Numbered from the stretch's first letter, positions 21,896-33,645 are shown. The stretch: 64,000 nt of DNA from Pleodorina starrii (GCA_030267565.1 BRXU01000022.1:1942001-2006000), one strand, 5' to 3'. The notes: generated by a model not told the origin, from the sequence alone. Translations and numbers: made by a program.

Positions 21896-23236
21896 GGCTG
21901 AGCTTCTGGTCCCTCCTCGCCGCTGAAGCGTCAACGCATCCTCTCACATGGTCGCGGTGTGCCCAGAGTTACCGCTGTGAGGGAGTCCGAGCGAACTAAA
22001 AAGCTGTCCGGTTCAGCTTCGATGTCACCAAGTTCCAGGAACCAACAAAGAACAATGTGCAGAAGACCTTGCGGTGAATAAAACTACATACAAATATGCA
22101 ATACTAACTTCAAAGTGAGAGGTCTTGAGTAAAATCCTGCTAACCCAGTAACCCTGCATCTTACGGCACTGAGTTCGCTACCGTGACACACCATGTCCGT
22201 GGCAGCTCAGCTACGCTTCACCAGGACTTTGGTTCTAAGGACTGCACCCGCGCTTTGTCAGTTCGGACGATGTCTCTCGAGCCAAGCCGCGTCGCCCATG
22301 ATGTCGGGAGCGCACGCCGTGCCATCTTTCAACCAAGGGTGAGGTCAATGCTGCAGGTAGACAGCATAACTAGCTTACATACAACGTCGTGCTTGCAGGG
22401 CCGCAACTCCAGCCCTGGCGCCCGTCGTGCGGCGCTGTTTCTCTTTAGATGCCGTACAGTCATACCTTGTTGGGCTGAGCAGCTCTCAAGGTGGGGACGG
22501 CGTCTGAGGCACGCCCCAAGACCTTCGGAAGGTAGGCACACGTGGAACTTGGGAATGGGGTCGGCAGCCCGCCACAGGGACTTGAGGAGCCAGGGGGAGC
22601 ATTCTGTTGTTTTCTGGGAGGTGTCGGGCTACAAGCGACCTGAGATGTTCGCGACGCAGGCCTCGATCCCACACAGACTTCCATGCATGAGCTTTACACC
22701 TTGACGTCTGTACACCTGATGTGAGAGACTCCTCACAACCTCCCGTCTCCCTGTAGTGCGTGTCACACAACAACCATATTTTCACAATCACGCAGCCACA
22801 ACCGTTGCGCCATGTCGTGCACATATATCGCGACTGCGAACAGGCTCGGGCTGGGAGCCCATGTGAAAATCACGTGCCGAAACCGAAGGGGTGGCCACTG
22901 CGGAATCTTGTGCGTCGTGTGCATGCCAGAAGCCCCAGCCCACTGAAGAGACCCGCTATGCATCCAACCGTCATGTGCCCCTTGCACCATGTGCTCAGGC
23001 CGGGATCTTTGATGCAAACACTGGCGTGCAGCAATCCATATGTCGTTATCGCTCTGGTGCCGTTCAACGCAGCCTTCAAGAGTCTGCAGAAAGGTGCTGG
23101 ACCATTCCGGAGCATCCTGGACCTGTCACACCGCCCATTGGTAGCGCCGTACGGCTTAGGCCAGGTGATTAACAGCAGCAGCTGTGCTGGCGCCGGCTCC
23201 GCCTCCGTCCTCACTCCCACGCGGCCTGCGTAGTCG
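21896..23236. other. Intergenic: VFL1-like promoter and 3' flank of the small-chain gene
   Basis: Frames on both strands, but no chain I trust. A plus-strand frame 22183-22704 is long but has no splice or family support. The promoter of the VFL1-like gene should lie just above 21895. Confidence 0.4.
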
Positions 23237-24262
23237 TCAGGAAAGGACCATTGTCGAGGCCAATATGCGGGTCAGTAATTGTAACGTCAATGCTCCTGTT
23301 GAAGATCCCTTTGGTTCCATTTCAAGCAGCGCTTCGCTGCCCTGTGCAGCTTCCGCACCCCATCACCGATGCACTCCCATACCATACCTTGCCTTTGATG
23401 CCCTTCTTGATTGCCTCCTTATCCACAGCTTCAAGCAGCCCCTGCAAGGCCGGACGCAGGGCCGCGGCTGTCCTCACAACCATTTAGGGTCCCCAGGGTT
23501 CATGCGGGGGCCTGGCACGAACACTGGGAGACATTGCCCAAAATCCAGTGAGGAGAGACAACCGTACATCGGTCAGTCGAAGCAGCGCGGTAGCACGCCT
23601 CGCCGTACCTCGTTGATTACTTCATCAACCACCAGTGCAACCTTGGAATACTTATCAAGCATGAGTCCTGGCGACGGCACCTTGCCAAGCACGTCCTTAA
23701 GGACTTGGATGATCACCCGAAGCACTTCGACCACTGCGCATAGCGGGGAACGCTGGTGCTTAGGCCTCTGTGTCCAAGAGCAGGCGGTCGGCGGTTCAGG
23801 CAGTTGACCAGCCCCACTCACGGCCCACTTCGTCGTACTCTCCAGACCCCAGGAGGTAGAAGACGGTGTCAGCCACCGGTATGAAGGCAAACCTTGTTAA
23901 CCTGAGATCAGTACACGTCCAGCGTGGATAAGCTAAGAGAAACCTTTGGCCACTGGGGGCCGTAAAAGGCAGGAGGGGGCCCTGCTGTCGGCAGCGGGAC
24001 ATACTTGTAGGGCGCGATAAAGTCCTGCTCCTGGTTGACGGGCATCCTGACATTGTTTGACGCCGTGCTGAAAGCAGCGCGTATCTCAGCCTTCTCCAGC
24101 TCGGTGAAGCGGTCGAAAAACCTCTCATAGATTACATCGCCGCCTCGTGTGGATACCAAAAAGCCTGCATTCAGCCCCAATAATTTAACTATCTGGAATG
24201 CAAAGTGGTATAAGTTTTCAATAAGAAGATCGCAACTCACAGTGAATGCGTCCGGCGTCCAT
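23237..24262 (-). CDS. TSET/TPLATE-complex small chain (TSTS/LOLITA-like)
   Basis: Exons 24262-24241, 24164-24005, 23901-23822, 23733-23609, 23441-23388 and a short last exon; phases agree throughout. About 147 residues precede the last exon. It is a longin-fold (clathrin-adaptor small chain) protein: an N-terminal strand pair (CFLVSTRGGDVIYERFF), a middle VADTVFYLLGSGEYDEV, then a long helix (EVLRVIIQVLKDVLGK) and the diagnostic LMLDKYSKVALVVDEVINEG. The GEYDEV and LDKY ... LDE ... NGLLE pattern is closer to the small subunit of TSET (Arabidopsis LOLITA), as I remember it, than to coatomer zeta or AP sigma chains, which are the alternatives. TSET/TPLATE acts at the plasma membrane in endocytosis. 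The last exon is uncertain: acceptor 23337 gives RSAA then stop at 23322, acceptor 23342 gives 34 more residues to the TGA at 23237. Confidence 0.8.
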
Positions 24263-24801
24263 GACGTTTCACTACCCTGTGCCAGTTCCTAAAACAGCTC
24301 TCAATCCATGAAGAACCGAGCTAGAGACTGTCCATGCAAACTTGCTGCTGAACCAAAAAACGTTCAACTTATGAAGGAGTGGCCGAAGACTATCGCTGCC
24401 TCCTAAATTTCGGTGAGGTACCAAGAAGGACGACCCAATGCGCATAGAATCCGACATTGTCTGCCTTACACACAGCGACCGTCTGTTGGTTGGCCCGATC
24501 AACGTCCTGCACAGCACGAACACCACGCCTCCGGAAATCCCGTTAAAGCAAATACGTCCAGCTGCTGCATTGAGCACCAAATATAACTCTTTCAATGTAA
24601 TAAAGCCATTGGGATTTGAAACCCACCTCCACAATATCTACGCGGCGCGTTGAAACCTCCGTCCTGTTATGTCCCAAGCCGCACACTTATCACAGTGCAC
24701 CTAAATGACAAATTCAGCCGCATCGTCATGGCAATCTTCCTTGGGCCCGTACTCCCCCAGACTGGCAGTTTTTTTCCGCAAGCAAAGCTCCTGATGCTGA
24801 G
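24263..24801. other. Intergenic with minus-strand poly(A) signal
   Basis: TGTAA on the minus strand at about 24466-24470 lies some 335 bases past the stop of the small membrane-protein gene and probably ends its 3' UTR. The remaining ~200 bases must contain the promoter of the small-chain gene. Confidence 0.5.
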
Positions 24802-25208
24802 CTAGTATAAAATCAGCCAAAAACCTGCAACGACTGCAGCAATGCCCACAAACATCCATAACTGCAGCAGCGGCAGCTTATACACGGCCAGCACACCGAA
24901 CAGTACCCACACCACAATAGACATTATCCAGAAGGACAACTTTGTGTGTTTCTCAATGCTTTTGTAATCCATCTTGGCTCCTGGCTCCTCGGGGGCTCCT
25001 CTTTCGACTTATCCAGCAGCTTGCCGAGTTTGCCCAGTCCAGGCTGCTCGCCACCCTCTGCGGTCAAATGAGCTTCTAACTTTCCTTTAACGCCCGATAG
25101 CTTGAAGCGTTGACAAGTGCCCACTCCCAACCAAGCTTGTCAGGGCGCTATGCAATTAGTTCGAAGCACTCCCCTGTCCAACGTTTCTGTGATGCGTTCA
25201 AGCGGCAT
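24802..25208 (-). CDS. Small two-helix membrane protein, frameshifted
   Basis: Not recognised. The secure part is 24972-24802: MDYKSIEKHTKLSF followed by two hydrophobic helices (IMSIVVWVLFGVLAVY and LWMFVGIAAVVAGFWLILY) separated by KLPLLQ, then TAG; 56 residues. Directly upstream, in a different frame, is charged sequence that also looks coding (GKLEAHLTAEGGEQ ... LGKLLDKSKEEPP). The two frames would join if the run of five C (in GAGCCCCCGAGG, about 24993-24997) had one more C, so I suspect a homopolymer error or a real frameshift. A possible first exon starts at the ATG at 25208 and would splice to an acceptor near 25103. Without repair, translation could start only at 24972. The product probably sits in an internal membrane with its acidic N-terminal region outside the bilayer. 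Confidence 0.5.
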
Positions 25209-25546
25209 ACTTAGAACATGTTCAAGTTGTTGGTTTATTAGGGTGTGCAAGCTTCAAAGCACAGCTGGTAAAGAGACCGCCCCTGACAAATGGATCGGAG
25301 TGTCGTACTGGCTTTACAGACATGCAGAGAAACTTTGTAACCACTGTTATCTGTGAGTATTGCTGTTGGTATTCAAAGACAGTTTCCTGTTTCTCCTTGT
25401 AATTCTGTAGCGAAAAGCTACAAGGGCGTCGCTGACACAGGAAACCTGACCGTAATGGAACTGAACCTATGAGATGTTACTATACAAATAGGTTGTAGAG
25501 GCGATAGGGCGCACCCCTGCCATTGCTGCCTTCCCTCGACGCGTGA
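25209..25546. promoter_or_regulatory. Shared divergent promoter region
   Basis: The 338 bases between the minus-strand membrane-protein gene and the plus-strand coiled-coil gene must carry both promoters. An imperfect inverted repeat (AGTTTCCTGT near 25381 and ACAGGAAACC near 25437) lies in it. No TATA-like box is convincing. Confidence 0.4.
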
Positions 25547-27465
25547 ATGTCTGGGACCGACGACGACAGCTCGTTACAGCTGGCGCTGCAGGAGGAGAAC
25601 TTTGTCCTTAAGACGCAAGTAACAAAGCTCCAGGTGCGCAGATCGTATGCCCTTCAACCATGATGCTCCAAACACTGTATCAAGACAAGCGTTCTCATCC
25701 CTGGCCCACAGCTGGCACTGAAAACCGCGTTGAGCCGGCAAAAGTAGGTTGGTCATACCCCAGCTGCCGACTCGGGCATCGCAAGCACTCCGACATGCAA
25801 GGTCGCTCCACGTACCATAGCCGGTAACTCACGTGCATACAGGAACGGCGGCAGTAGCTCCGGCGGCAGCACCGACCAGGAGGGTGCCTATGTGTCCAAG
25901 CAGCAGCTGGATGTCGTGATGGTGAGCCGATGACGTCCTGCGTGTCGATCCCGGCGCATGGTATTGGATGACCCCGTGCGCTTTTTGTTGGGTGACCAGG
26001 GGCACCTGGCGGAGCTGCGACTGCAAGTCAGCCAGCTCCATGAGGAGAACCGCAGGTAGGGCCGCCGTCGTTCGGCGGATGGGGAGGAGGACAGCAAGGC
26101 GTACTAAGCACCACCAAACAGAGGCGTGCATCGAGCACGGCCTGGGCCCCGGAAGGCACATTGCAAAATAAACTTCTTAGCCATGTAGGATTGACTAAAA
26201 AGGGCAATTGGTAGGGGTAAGGAACACTTTCAGGTGTGGTGAGAAGTGGCTTTACTACAATAGGGCGCGATCGGCCGGCATTTCGCCCGCCTGCCAGGAA
26301 GGACTTCGATTTTGGACATGGCTGACATGAAGTCGCGCTGCAACACCCAGCCTACAGGCGCAGCTCGAGCACGTGCGGGAGGCACAGCTGGCCTCGACAT
26401 CGTCCTCTGGTGGGACCGACCTGTGGGAAGCGCCGGCTGCTGCCGCGGCTGGTGAGGCGGTATCGCTCGCGTAAGGGACATTGGCCCAACCTGAGAGGGC
26501 GCTGCGCCCAACAGTACATCGAGAGGGCGCCCGTGGGGGCAGCCGCAGCGAAGTGAGGCACCGCCATGTCTTGTTCGGTTCGAGCTGTTGATATCCTCGC
26601 GAATAAAGTCTTAGTCGGTGGCCTTGGGCACGCTTGAAACGGAAGACGAATCATGACGTAGATTGAGTGATCGAGTGATCGAACAGCTGCATAACGAGGT
26701 AGGGTAGGGAAGGGCATTGCGCACACCGTACACACTTGGGCCTCCCGCTCGCGCCGGCTGCAGAACCCGAGGCCGCCTCACGGGAGCGGGAGCCCGTCTC
26801 CAGGAGCGACATGGCCTTCATCGAGCGGGAGATCAACTGCCTGAAGCAGAAAATTAGCGAGACGCGGCTCAAGCTTGAGGCAGCGGAGCCAGCCACCCCC
26901 AACGAGAACGAATATCGTGCGGGCCTCGTAGGCGACCGGGGGCGGCCAGCGGTGCAGCAGCGTCAACCGCTGCAGCAGCGCAAGCAGGTGGCAGCAAACC
27001 GGCCCGGCGCCGGCCCGGGCGCAGCAGCAGCGCCAGGGGCGCAGCACCGCCTGGACGCCATCGACCTGAGCAACTTGAACCTCTTCCGCGACCTCCTGCC
27101 GCGCGGAGTCGCGACGCGACCCAGCTCAGCAACGGGCTCCGCGGTGCCCTCGGCGCCGCGGACGCGCGCCTCGCATGGCCACGGGGGCGTCAAGAAGGCG
27201 GGCGGCCACAAGCAGGCCAAGGTAAGGCTGAGGGCAAGCCGGCCGTCAGCCGCCCTACTGTTGTCTGGGCATTGTTGGCCACGGGTACAACCGTTGTCCC
27301 GGCCGTTGGGCACATTTAACTATAAGACCATACACGTGCTTCGAACCCCGTCTCCTAACTTTGTCCGCACGTGCATCCCTCCAGGAGAATGCTGCCAACC
27401 AGCACACAGGCGCCGGCCTTTCCTCACGGTCAAAGGCGCAGCGCGGGCGTGGCCTCGCGTACTGA
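25547..27465 (+). CDS. Coiled-coil protein, unknown function
   Basis: Seven exons with agreeing phases: 25547-25633, 25712-25743, 25843-25921, 26000-26055, 26351-26451, 26764-27221, 27385-27465 (TGA); 297 residues. It starts MSGTDDDSSLQLALQEENF and forms short coiled coils (residues ~8-45 and ~70-115: LAELRLQVSQLHEEN, LQAQLEHVREAQL). A second helical block follows (MAFIEREINCLKQKISETRLKLEAAE, ~150-175), then a Gln/Arg/Ala-rich region, a short LSNLNLFRDLLP motif and a basic tail ending RGRGLAY. No catalytic domain, signal peptide or membrane span. It may be a structural or scaffold protein. The last exon could read in another frame with a donor at about 27500, so the C terminus is the weakest part. 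Confidence 0.62.
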
Positions 27466-28013
27466 TCAGCCGGCTGACCAGCGCGGAGTGGATGGGTCAG
27501 GTGAGTTGTGCCGCTGACGATGGCCGGCGCACATCGCACTACCCAGCCAGACAGAACTAGCAAGAAGTCAGTGTCAGCACGCGTATCGGTATGAAGAGAG
27601 TTTGCACAATGCACTATGCCATGCATCAGGATACGCTGTGCATGACACACCACAGCTCGGTCGAGTGCACTAAAAGCCTTATGCTGCGACGCGATCATCT
27701 GTATGGGGCACGGCGTTCCTAGCCTCAATGAGCATCTATCTGGAGCATGTCATGCTTTCTCAAAGATAGGCCATATGTCTATCAAATCTGCGCTGAAGCC
27801 GTGCTCATGTGCCCAGCACACCCTTGTGCAATTCATGCAGCAGACGGGGAAGACGCCTGCGCTGCCCGCCCAAACCTCAGCGCACGCACAAACCTCCTGA
27901 CCTCGCCAACAAGCCCCGCTGCCCTCGCGCTCGTCTTCTCCCTGCCGTGCAGGCCCCCAATCCCGGATGCGCGCCGACGTCTGCAAGACCAGCCCGCGGG
28001 CGCCCCCCCCTTC
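27466..28013. other. Intergenic between convergent genes
   Basis: Holds both 3' UTRs. Nothing else recognised. Confidence 0.5.
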
Positions 28014-29304
28014 CTACCCCTTCCCGGCGCCCTTGCCCCCCTTCATCTCCCTGCTAATGCCTAGCCGCTTGAGCAGCTCGTCCGTCTCCCCGCGGATAGC
28101 CGCCACACGGTCCGCCGTCTCAGCACGATTGCGTGCAAGCTCCTGCTGCACTTCTGCCGCCGCCTTCTCCGCCGCCGCCGCGATTTCCTCCCGCGCCTCA
28201 GCCTGCCGCTGGTCGCTGGCGCGCAGCGCCTCGTCGGCGGCATGCGTGATGGACGCCTGCATCAGCAGCGAGTACACCTCGGGCAGTGTGCGCTCCTGCG
28301 CGATGTCTACGGGGCTGACGCCGTCCTTGTTGGGCTTGGTGGGGCTAGCGCCGCGGCGCAACAGCAGACGTACAGCCTCCTTTTGGTTGTCGCGCACGGC
28401 GGTGGCCAGCGCGGTGAGGCCGTCCTTGGCCTCCGCGTCCAAGGCGGCGCCCGAGTCCAGCAGCAGCGTCAGCGACTCGCAGTCGCCCGAAGCCGCGGCG
28501 GCCATAAGCGGTGTGCCGCGGGAGCTGTGGACAGGACGGGACGAACGGAATAGGGACGATGGGAGTCGCGATGGATGTTTCGCAGGTGGCGCGTTTCGGC
28601 TCGGGGGTCAGGATGATGCGACGTTTACAGGATCCGGTGAGTAGGGATTGAGGCGGCGGCATTGCGGACATATCTTTACTCCTCATGACGGAGTGACATA
28701 ATGCGGCTGTGTGACGAGATACTGTTTAGATAAGTCGACGATGGACCTTGTGCAAACAAGGCGGTGTGTGCTGGCGTCGGAAGGGGCGGAGTCTGCGGAC
28801 TTCGTTGGTGACACAGTGCTGCTGAGTGGCGAGAAGATCCTCACGCTTTCCCGGCAGCACTCGCACAGTCGGAGGGTTGCTTACGTGAGGTCCCCAAGGC
28901 AGTTTGAGGGGTGTATGAAGTTAGGCACACGGCTGCAAAGACCCCGCATCAAAGGAACCCTACCTGCAGTGGTTGACATCCGCGCCGTGTTCGAGCAGGA
29001 TGCGGCAGCACTCCCCGTCCCCAGCAAGGATTGCAGCCCGCAAGGGGTAATTGCCATTGCTCAATTCCATGTTGGGGTCGGCACCGTTGTTCATGAGGTG
29101 CCTCAGGATTGGAGCATACCCGTTCTCCGCTGCAGCGACAGCCGGGGTTAACCCGGTGTCCGACGACGAGCAGTTGAGCTGCACGCCCAATCCCAAAAGG
29201 GCAGTCACGCTGGTTTCATCATTCTCCAGAATTGCTTTCATGAGGTCGTCCTCCGAGGAGCCTTGCTTTGGGGCCCGCCCAGGCTTAGGTTGAGGGGCCT
29301 TCAT
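28014..29304 (-). CDS. Ankyrin-repeat protein with C-terminal coiled coil
   Basis: Two exons, 29304-28964 and 28524-28014 (TAG), joined in phase 2; 283 residues. After a basic start (MKAPQPKPGRAPK), at least five ankyrin repeats run from ~20 to ~205. Typical signatures are GLTPAVAAAENGYAPILRHL, NGADPN, YPLRAAILAGDGECCRILLE, HGADVN, GTPLMAAAASGDCESLTLL, GLTALATAVRDNQKEAVRLL and GVSPVDIAQE. Residues ~210-270 are a charged helix (ASDQRQAEAREEIAAAAEKA), probably a coiled coil, ending in a Gly/Lys tail. Such proteins bind partners and have no enzyme activity. There is no membrane segment or targeting signal. The family is too broad to name the partner. Confidence 0.88.
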
Positions 29305-29800
29305 GTCACTGCTGCTAGCTCTACAAGACGGCTACGAGGCTGCCAACAGATATTCGTGTGGTTCTTACTGTTTTATATACGGATACAAATGCTTCAATGC
29401 CTTGGCTTGCGAGGGCCTATGATATAATTTCGCGGGCCAAGTTCCAGAAGGCTCACGACGATACCCTAGACAAACAACAAATTTAATGATGTAGACCGTG
29501 ATATCAGGACAGTGGTATATCATGCATATGAGGCCTTGCTACATTCTGCGAAATGTAGGCAAGTAATGAACGGTTGGTACGGGAATAAGTCGGTGACAAT
29601 AGCTCCCCGATGAACTTCGGCACTTCGGTCGTTCCATGCCCGCTTCACAAATATGAATTAAGTGGTGGTCTCGAGGCCAAGATGTTAAACTTGCACGTGT
29701 CCGCTCTACCCCCCACAGAGCCGACTGCACCTGTGACCTAGCCTACTTGGACGCTACCTGCTCACCGCAATCCCACCAACCCATGCCCTCAATCCAGCCC
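29305..29800. other. Intergenic
   Basis: Should contain the ankyrin-gene promoter and the 3' UTR of the ArsS gene, both on the minus strand. AT-richer than its flanks; nothing else recognised. Confidence 0.45.
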
Positions 29801-32800
29801 TCATGCAACCGCGCCCTGGCAGCTGGAACCCGAGCCAGCCGTGCAGCCGTAGCAGTGATTATCGCAGCGGATGGGCCGCCCCGTCAGCTCGTCCAGGGAT
29901 TGGATGTCCCAGATGCTCAGCGGCCGCGACGACGCCGACGCGCCCGGCTGCGCGATGGCCATGTCGAGCTGCTGGTTGAAGTCGCAGTCGTACACCGTGC
30001 CGTCCCACCGGACGCTGACAGTGTCCCTGCAGGCGCGCATGGGATCGCGTCACGTCACATGCAGACGCAGAAGGCGCATGCATGCCGATACAAGCGGCGT
30101 TGAGCACCAAGAGAGAACCGGGCGCAGTCGGCCGTGCGTGCGAGCAGGCGGGCGCAGGTGGGCGAGTGCCGCATGACACATGACGCTTCGCGAAACAGCG
30201 GCTGTGCAGTCATCGGACGACCGCAGCGAATCACCGTCATCCGAACGGGGCTCCATCGCATCGTGAAAGCACCCGTGGCATTGCAAAATCAGATCCAGGC
30301 CCTGCTTCCCGCACAACCCGTTTTCCCCCTTAGATTGTCAGCCCCGAGCGGGATACCGGCTGGTAAGGGAGGCTTCCAGCTTTCAAGGCCTGCAGAAACC
30401 CCCCTTCAACCCCAATGCCAACCCACCCACCTGCACATCAGCGAAGCCCCCGTCTCTGGGTTGAAGTTGTCCACAAGCAGCCCCATGTACGACTGCAACT
30501 TGTCCCTCCGTACAAGCCAGTCGGCGAAGCGCTTGATGGGCATGTTGTTGAGCGCCAACAGCCGGTTGAAGACGATGCCGTAAGCACTGCCCAGCTCGCT
30601 CTTGTACGCGGCCTCCAGTTTGGCCTGGTCGGGCGCCAGGAATGCGCCGCCTGTGCAGCCCAGATGACCAGGATGGCATCATGGCAGGGGGGGAGCTCAA
30701 CAAAGGGCAACGTGGATTTGCTGCTCTTGCAACCCGGAGCAGTGGATTGGCGGGGGTGGAGGCTTGCGGGGCCGGGCGGTGGTGATGTGTCGCCGGCCTC
30801 GTCCCCTCATTCGTCCGATGGGGCGCTATGGTTGAGCCGGGCCCAACTCCCAGATAGGCAGGTCGGCACTGACCACCGTCCCCGCCACTGCACTCCCCGA
30901 GTGGAGTGGAGTGGCGGAGTCGGAAGAGTCAGCCTCTCCTCGTCGGTGCAACACAACGCGATGAAAGGAAGCGTCAGAAAGGAGTCTCCTCCTCCCACGC
31001 CACGCCACAAGGCATTCAGCCCATGTAAGGACCGCTGCAGCTTCCCGTGTTGGACAGTGCCGGACGCGACTGCTCAGACCGCACCGCCCGCCAGTCTCCA
31101 AGCCATTCCCCGTCCCCGGCCCCAGAGCATCCACAATGATCACCGCCTTTAAGCCGGAAAGCCCACAAAGCGATAGCCCCTTTCCATCGCCCCCACGCTC
31201 TCGCCCTCGCCTGGGGCCCATCGTGTCGACAGTGCCTTCCTTCAACATGTCCCTGTCCCCGCCAGACCACCACCAAGGCGCCATTCCCCCATGTCCCACA
31301 TCCGCCCCCTGCTCACCCGGGTTATATACCAGGTCCAGCAGCAGGCCGCTGCCCTCCACTCCGTAGCCCGCGGCGTTGAGCAGCCGCAGCCCCGCTATGG
31401 AGCGCTCGAACACGCCGCGGCCCCGCTGCTGGTCCACATTGGACTCGGAGTAGCAGGGCAGGGAGGCCACCACGCGGACCTGCGGCGGGGAGGAGGAGGG
31501 GGAGGGGGGGGTCAGGGAGTGATATGCTCCTTTCGTTAACAATGAGTCAGGAGGAGGAGGGGAGCGCGAGCGTGAGCGCCGGGGTCGGGATCGGGGTCGC
31601 GGGTGAAGTGGAGATAATGGGCGGCAGGATACCCGCATGTCCCCGCATGGCATTGCCCCAAGCTCTACGACGTCGGGCCGCCGTGGGCGCCACCACAAGC
31701 CCACGGTTGCGGCCGTGTGTTGGGTTGTTCTGTTTGAGCTCCACAGCGGGTCGCGATCGTCAACTGGGCGGATAGAGTCCCGCGTCACCCCTCTCCCCCT
31801 CCCCCTCCCCCTCCCTCTCCTCGCCTTGTGCCGGGCCAGGAAGTCCACCAGGTCCTCCTGCCCCGGTTCCAGCAGCACCGTCAGGTTGCAGCGGTCGATG
31901 ATCTCCACACCCAGAGGGGCGGCCTGCTCCACCAGGTACCTGGGGGGGGGTCAGGGTGGAGTGGGGTTGGGTGGAGTGGGGTTAGGTAGGTGGAGTGGGG
32001 GTTAGGTGGAGTGGGGGTTAGGTGGAGTGGGGGTTGGGTGGAGTGGGAGTTAGGTGGAGTGGGGGTCAGGGTGGAGTGGGGGTTAGGTGGAGTGGGGGTT
32101 AGGTGGAGTGGGGGTTAGGTGGAGTGGGGGTTAGGTGGAGTGGGGGTTAGGTGGAGTGGGGGTTAGGTGGAGTGGGGTGAGGTGGCGTGGGGTTACGTAG
32201 GTGGAGTTGGCAACAGGGGTATGGGCGGATGCGGAAGGCCATTGGCGCGGAGGGAAAGCCGTATGCTGCGCATATTGTAGGGGCCTTGGCGACTTGGCGG
32301 CCATGAGACGGAGCCATCAGCGTCGAGCGCGTGTGCGACATAGCGCGGAGAACGGGCTTGCGAGGGCGGGGCATTATCCACGTACAAGGCCGGAACCCGT
32401 AAACGGTAATGTCGCAGAAGAAATCCCTCCCCTAAGCAAAAGAACAGCAAGGTAGTCGACTTGCACGCAGCAGGGGCGTTATATACAAACCGAGCACGAG
32501 CTGAGCCGCCACGTTGTCGAGGCGCGACGAGGACGAGACGAGACGGGATGGTGGATGCTGGAGATTCGCTGGTCACCCATGCCACTAAGCCCGCTTGACG
32601 CTGCACTTTCACCACATTCACCACTTTCACCGCTCACAGTACTGCACGTCAAAGGTTCCGTGACCCTTCCGCCCCTCCCAACCCACTCCGAATGGGACCG
32701 ACCTGAAGTTGGTGTTCAGCTCCGGCGCGCCCCCCGTGATATCCAGGGTGGTAATGGCCCCTTCCGTCCCGTGGGTCGCCGCCCCCCCCAGCAGCGCCAG

Positions 32801-33645
32801 GCAGCGGTCCACCGTTTCGCGGCTGGCCTGCTCGGCCGTACGGCGGGGCGATGACTCCACGTGGCAGTGGCTGCAGGCCTGGTTGCAGTACAGACCGATA
32901 TTGAGCTGCAGGATGCGGGCGGGGGACCGCTTGAGGGGGGCGACGCCGCGGGACTGCGCCGGGGGGGAGCGAGGCGGCGGGTGTGTGGGGGGGAGGGGAG
33001 GGCGGGGGGCGGGGGGAAGCGGGGCCAGGGTCAGGTCCCAAAGGTAAGTTGGGAGTACGGGCACATGTAACAAAAGAGTGCGCGTAGTAGCCTATAGTGC
33101 TTTGCGGCATGTTGGAGTGCTGTTGTGGCTGGAGTAACAACTGCCCGCATACGCGACCCGGCGCTGGACCAGCGAGGGCTGTATGGGCCATGACGGGTCT
33201 TGTGTGGGGCTTCGGAATTAAACACATGGCCCACATCTCAGACTGACGTTGCCTGCGGAAAGCCGGTAGGCCCCCACTCCCACTCCCTTCCCTCCTCGGC
33301 GTGTCTTCCCGTAAGCGGCCCGTATACATCCGGTAGCCTGCATGCCATTGCAGCTTGCGGCAGCATGATCCCATGACAGCTCCTGACCTGGCAGGTGGCG
33401 TAGAAGGACGGGGCGCCGAGGGCATCCAGGGAGCGCTGCCGCTTTAGTCGCTCATCCCGCGTCAGCGCCTGCTGCCCCGCAGCTGCCAGCGCCGCCAGGT
33501 GCTGCTGCAGCTCTGTGTCCTGCTCCATCTCCCGCAGGGTGTCGGGCACCAGCGAGGTGCGCTCCAGGGCGGCTGTGGGCGAGGCAGTTCCGACCCCACC
33601 TGCCGACTCGGCGGCCGGGGAAGATGAAACGCGCCATGATGGCAC
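29801..33645 (-). CDS. arsS: Radical-SAM arsenosugar biosynthesis protein ArsS
   Basis: Six exons: 33645-33388, 32953-32703, 31939-31825, 31479-31317, 30650-30431, 30026-29801 (TGA); 410 residues, phases agree. The radical-SAM cluster motif CxxxCxxC is Cys109, Cys113 and Cys116 (LYCNQACSHC), then HVESSP and LDITGGAPELN for SAM binding. The C-terminal half (DUF3641-type) has LLEPGQEDL, LPCYSESNVDQQRG, DLVYNPGG, YDCDFNQQLDMA and the closing NHCYGCTAGSGSSC. These are hallmarks of ArsS, the enzyme that acts with an ArsM methyltransferase to put a deoxyadenosyl group on methylated arsenic. Some homologues carry selenocysteine; here the closing motif reads CYGC, so no Sec is needed. Intron 3 has a GC donor (AAG|GCGAGG at 31824), supported by the frame. 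The N-terminal ~85 residues and the start are less certain. No ArsM is seen nearby. Confidence 0.9.
31960..32212. repeat. Minisatellite, ~16-bp unit, in an ArsS intron
   Basis: Tandem GGTTAGGTGGAGTGGG-type units, about 15 copies with small changes, filling the acceptor side of the intron between exons 2 and 3 of the minus-strand ArsS gene. Confidence 0.88.

Noticed and set aside
26764..27560. Continuous ORF reading through the last intron of the coiled-coil gene
   Set aside because: A good donor (AAG|GTAAGG at 27222) and an acceptor at 27384 give a better C terminus; the read-through segment is compositionally odd.
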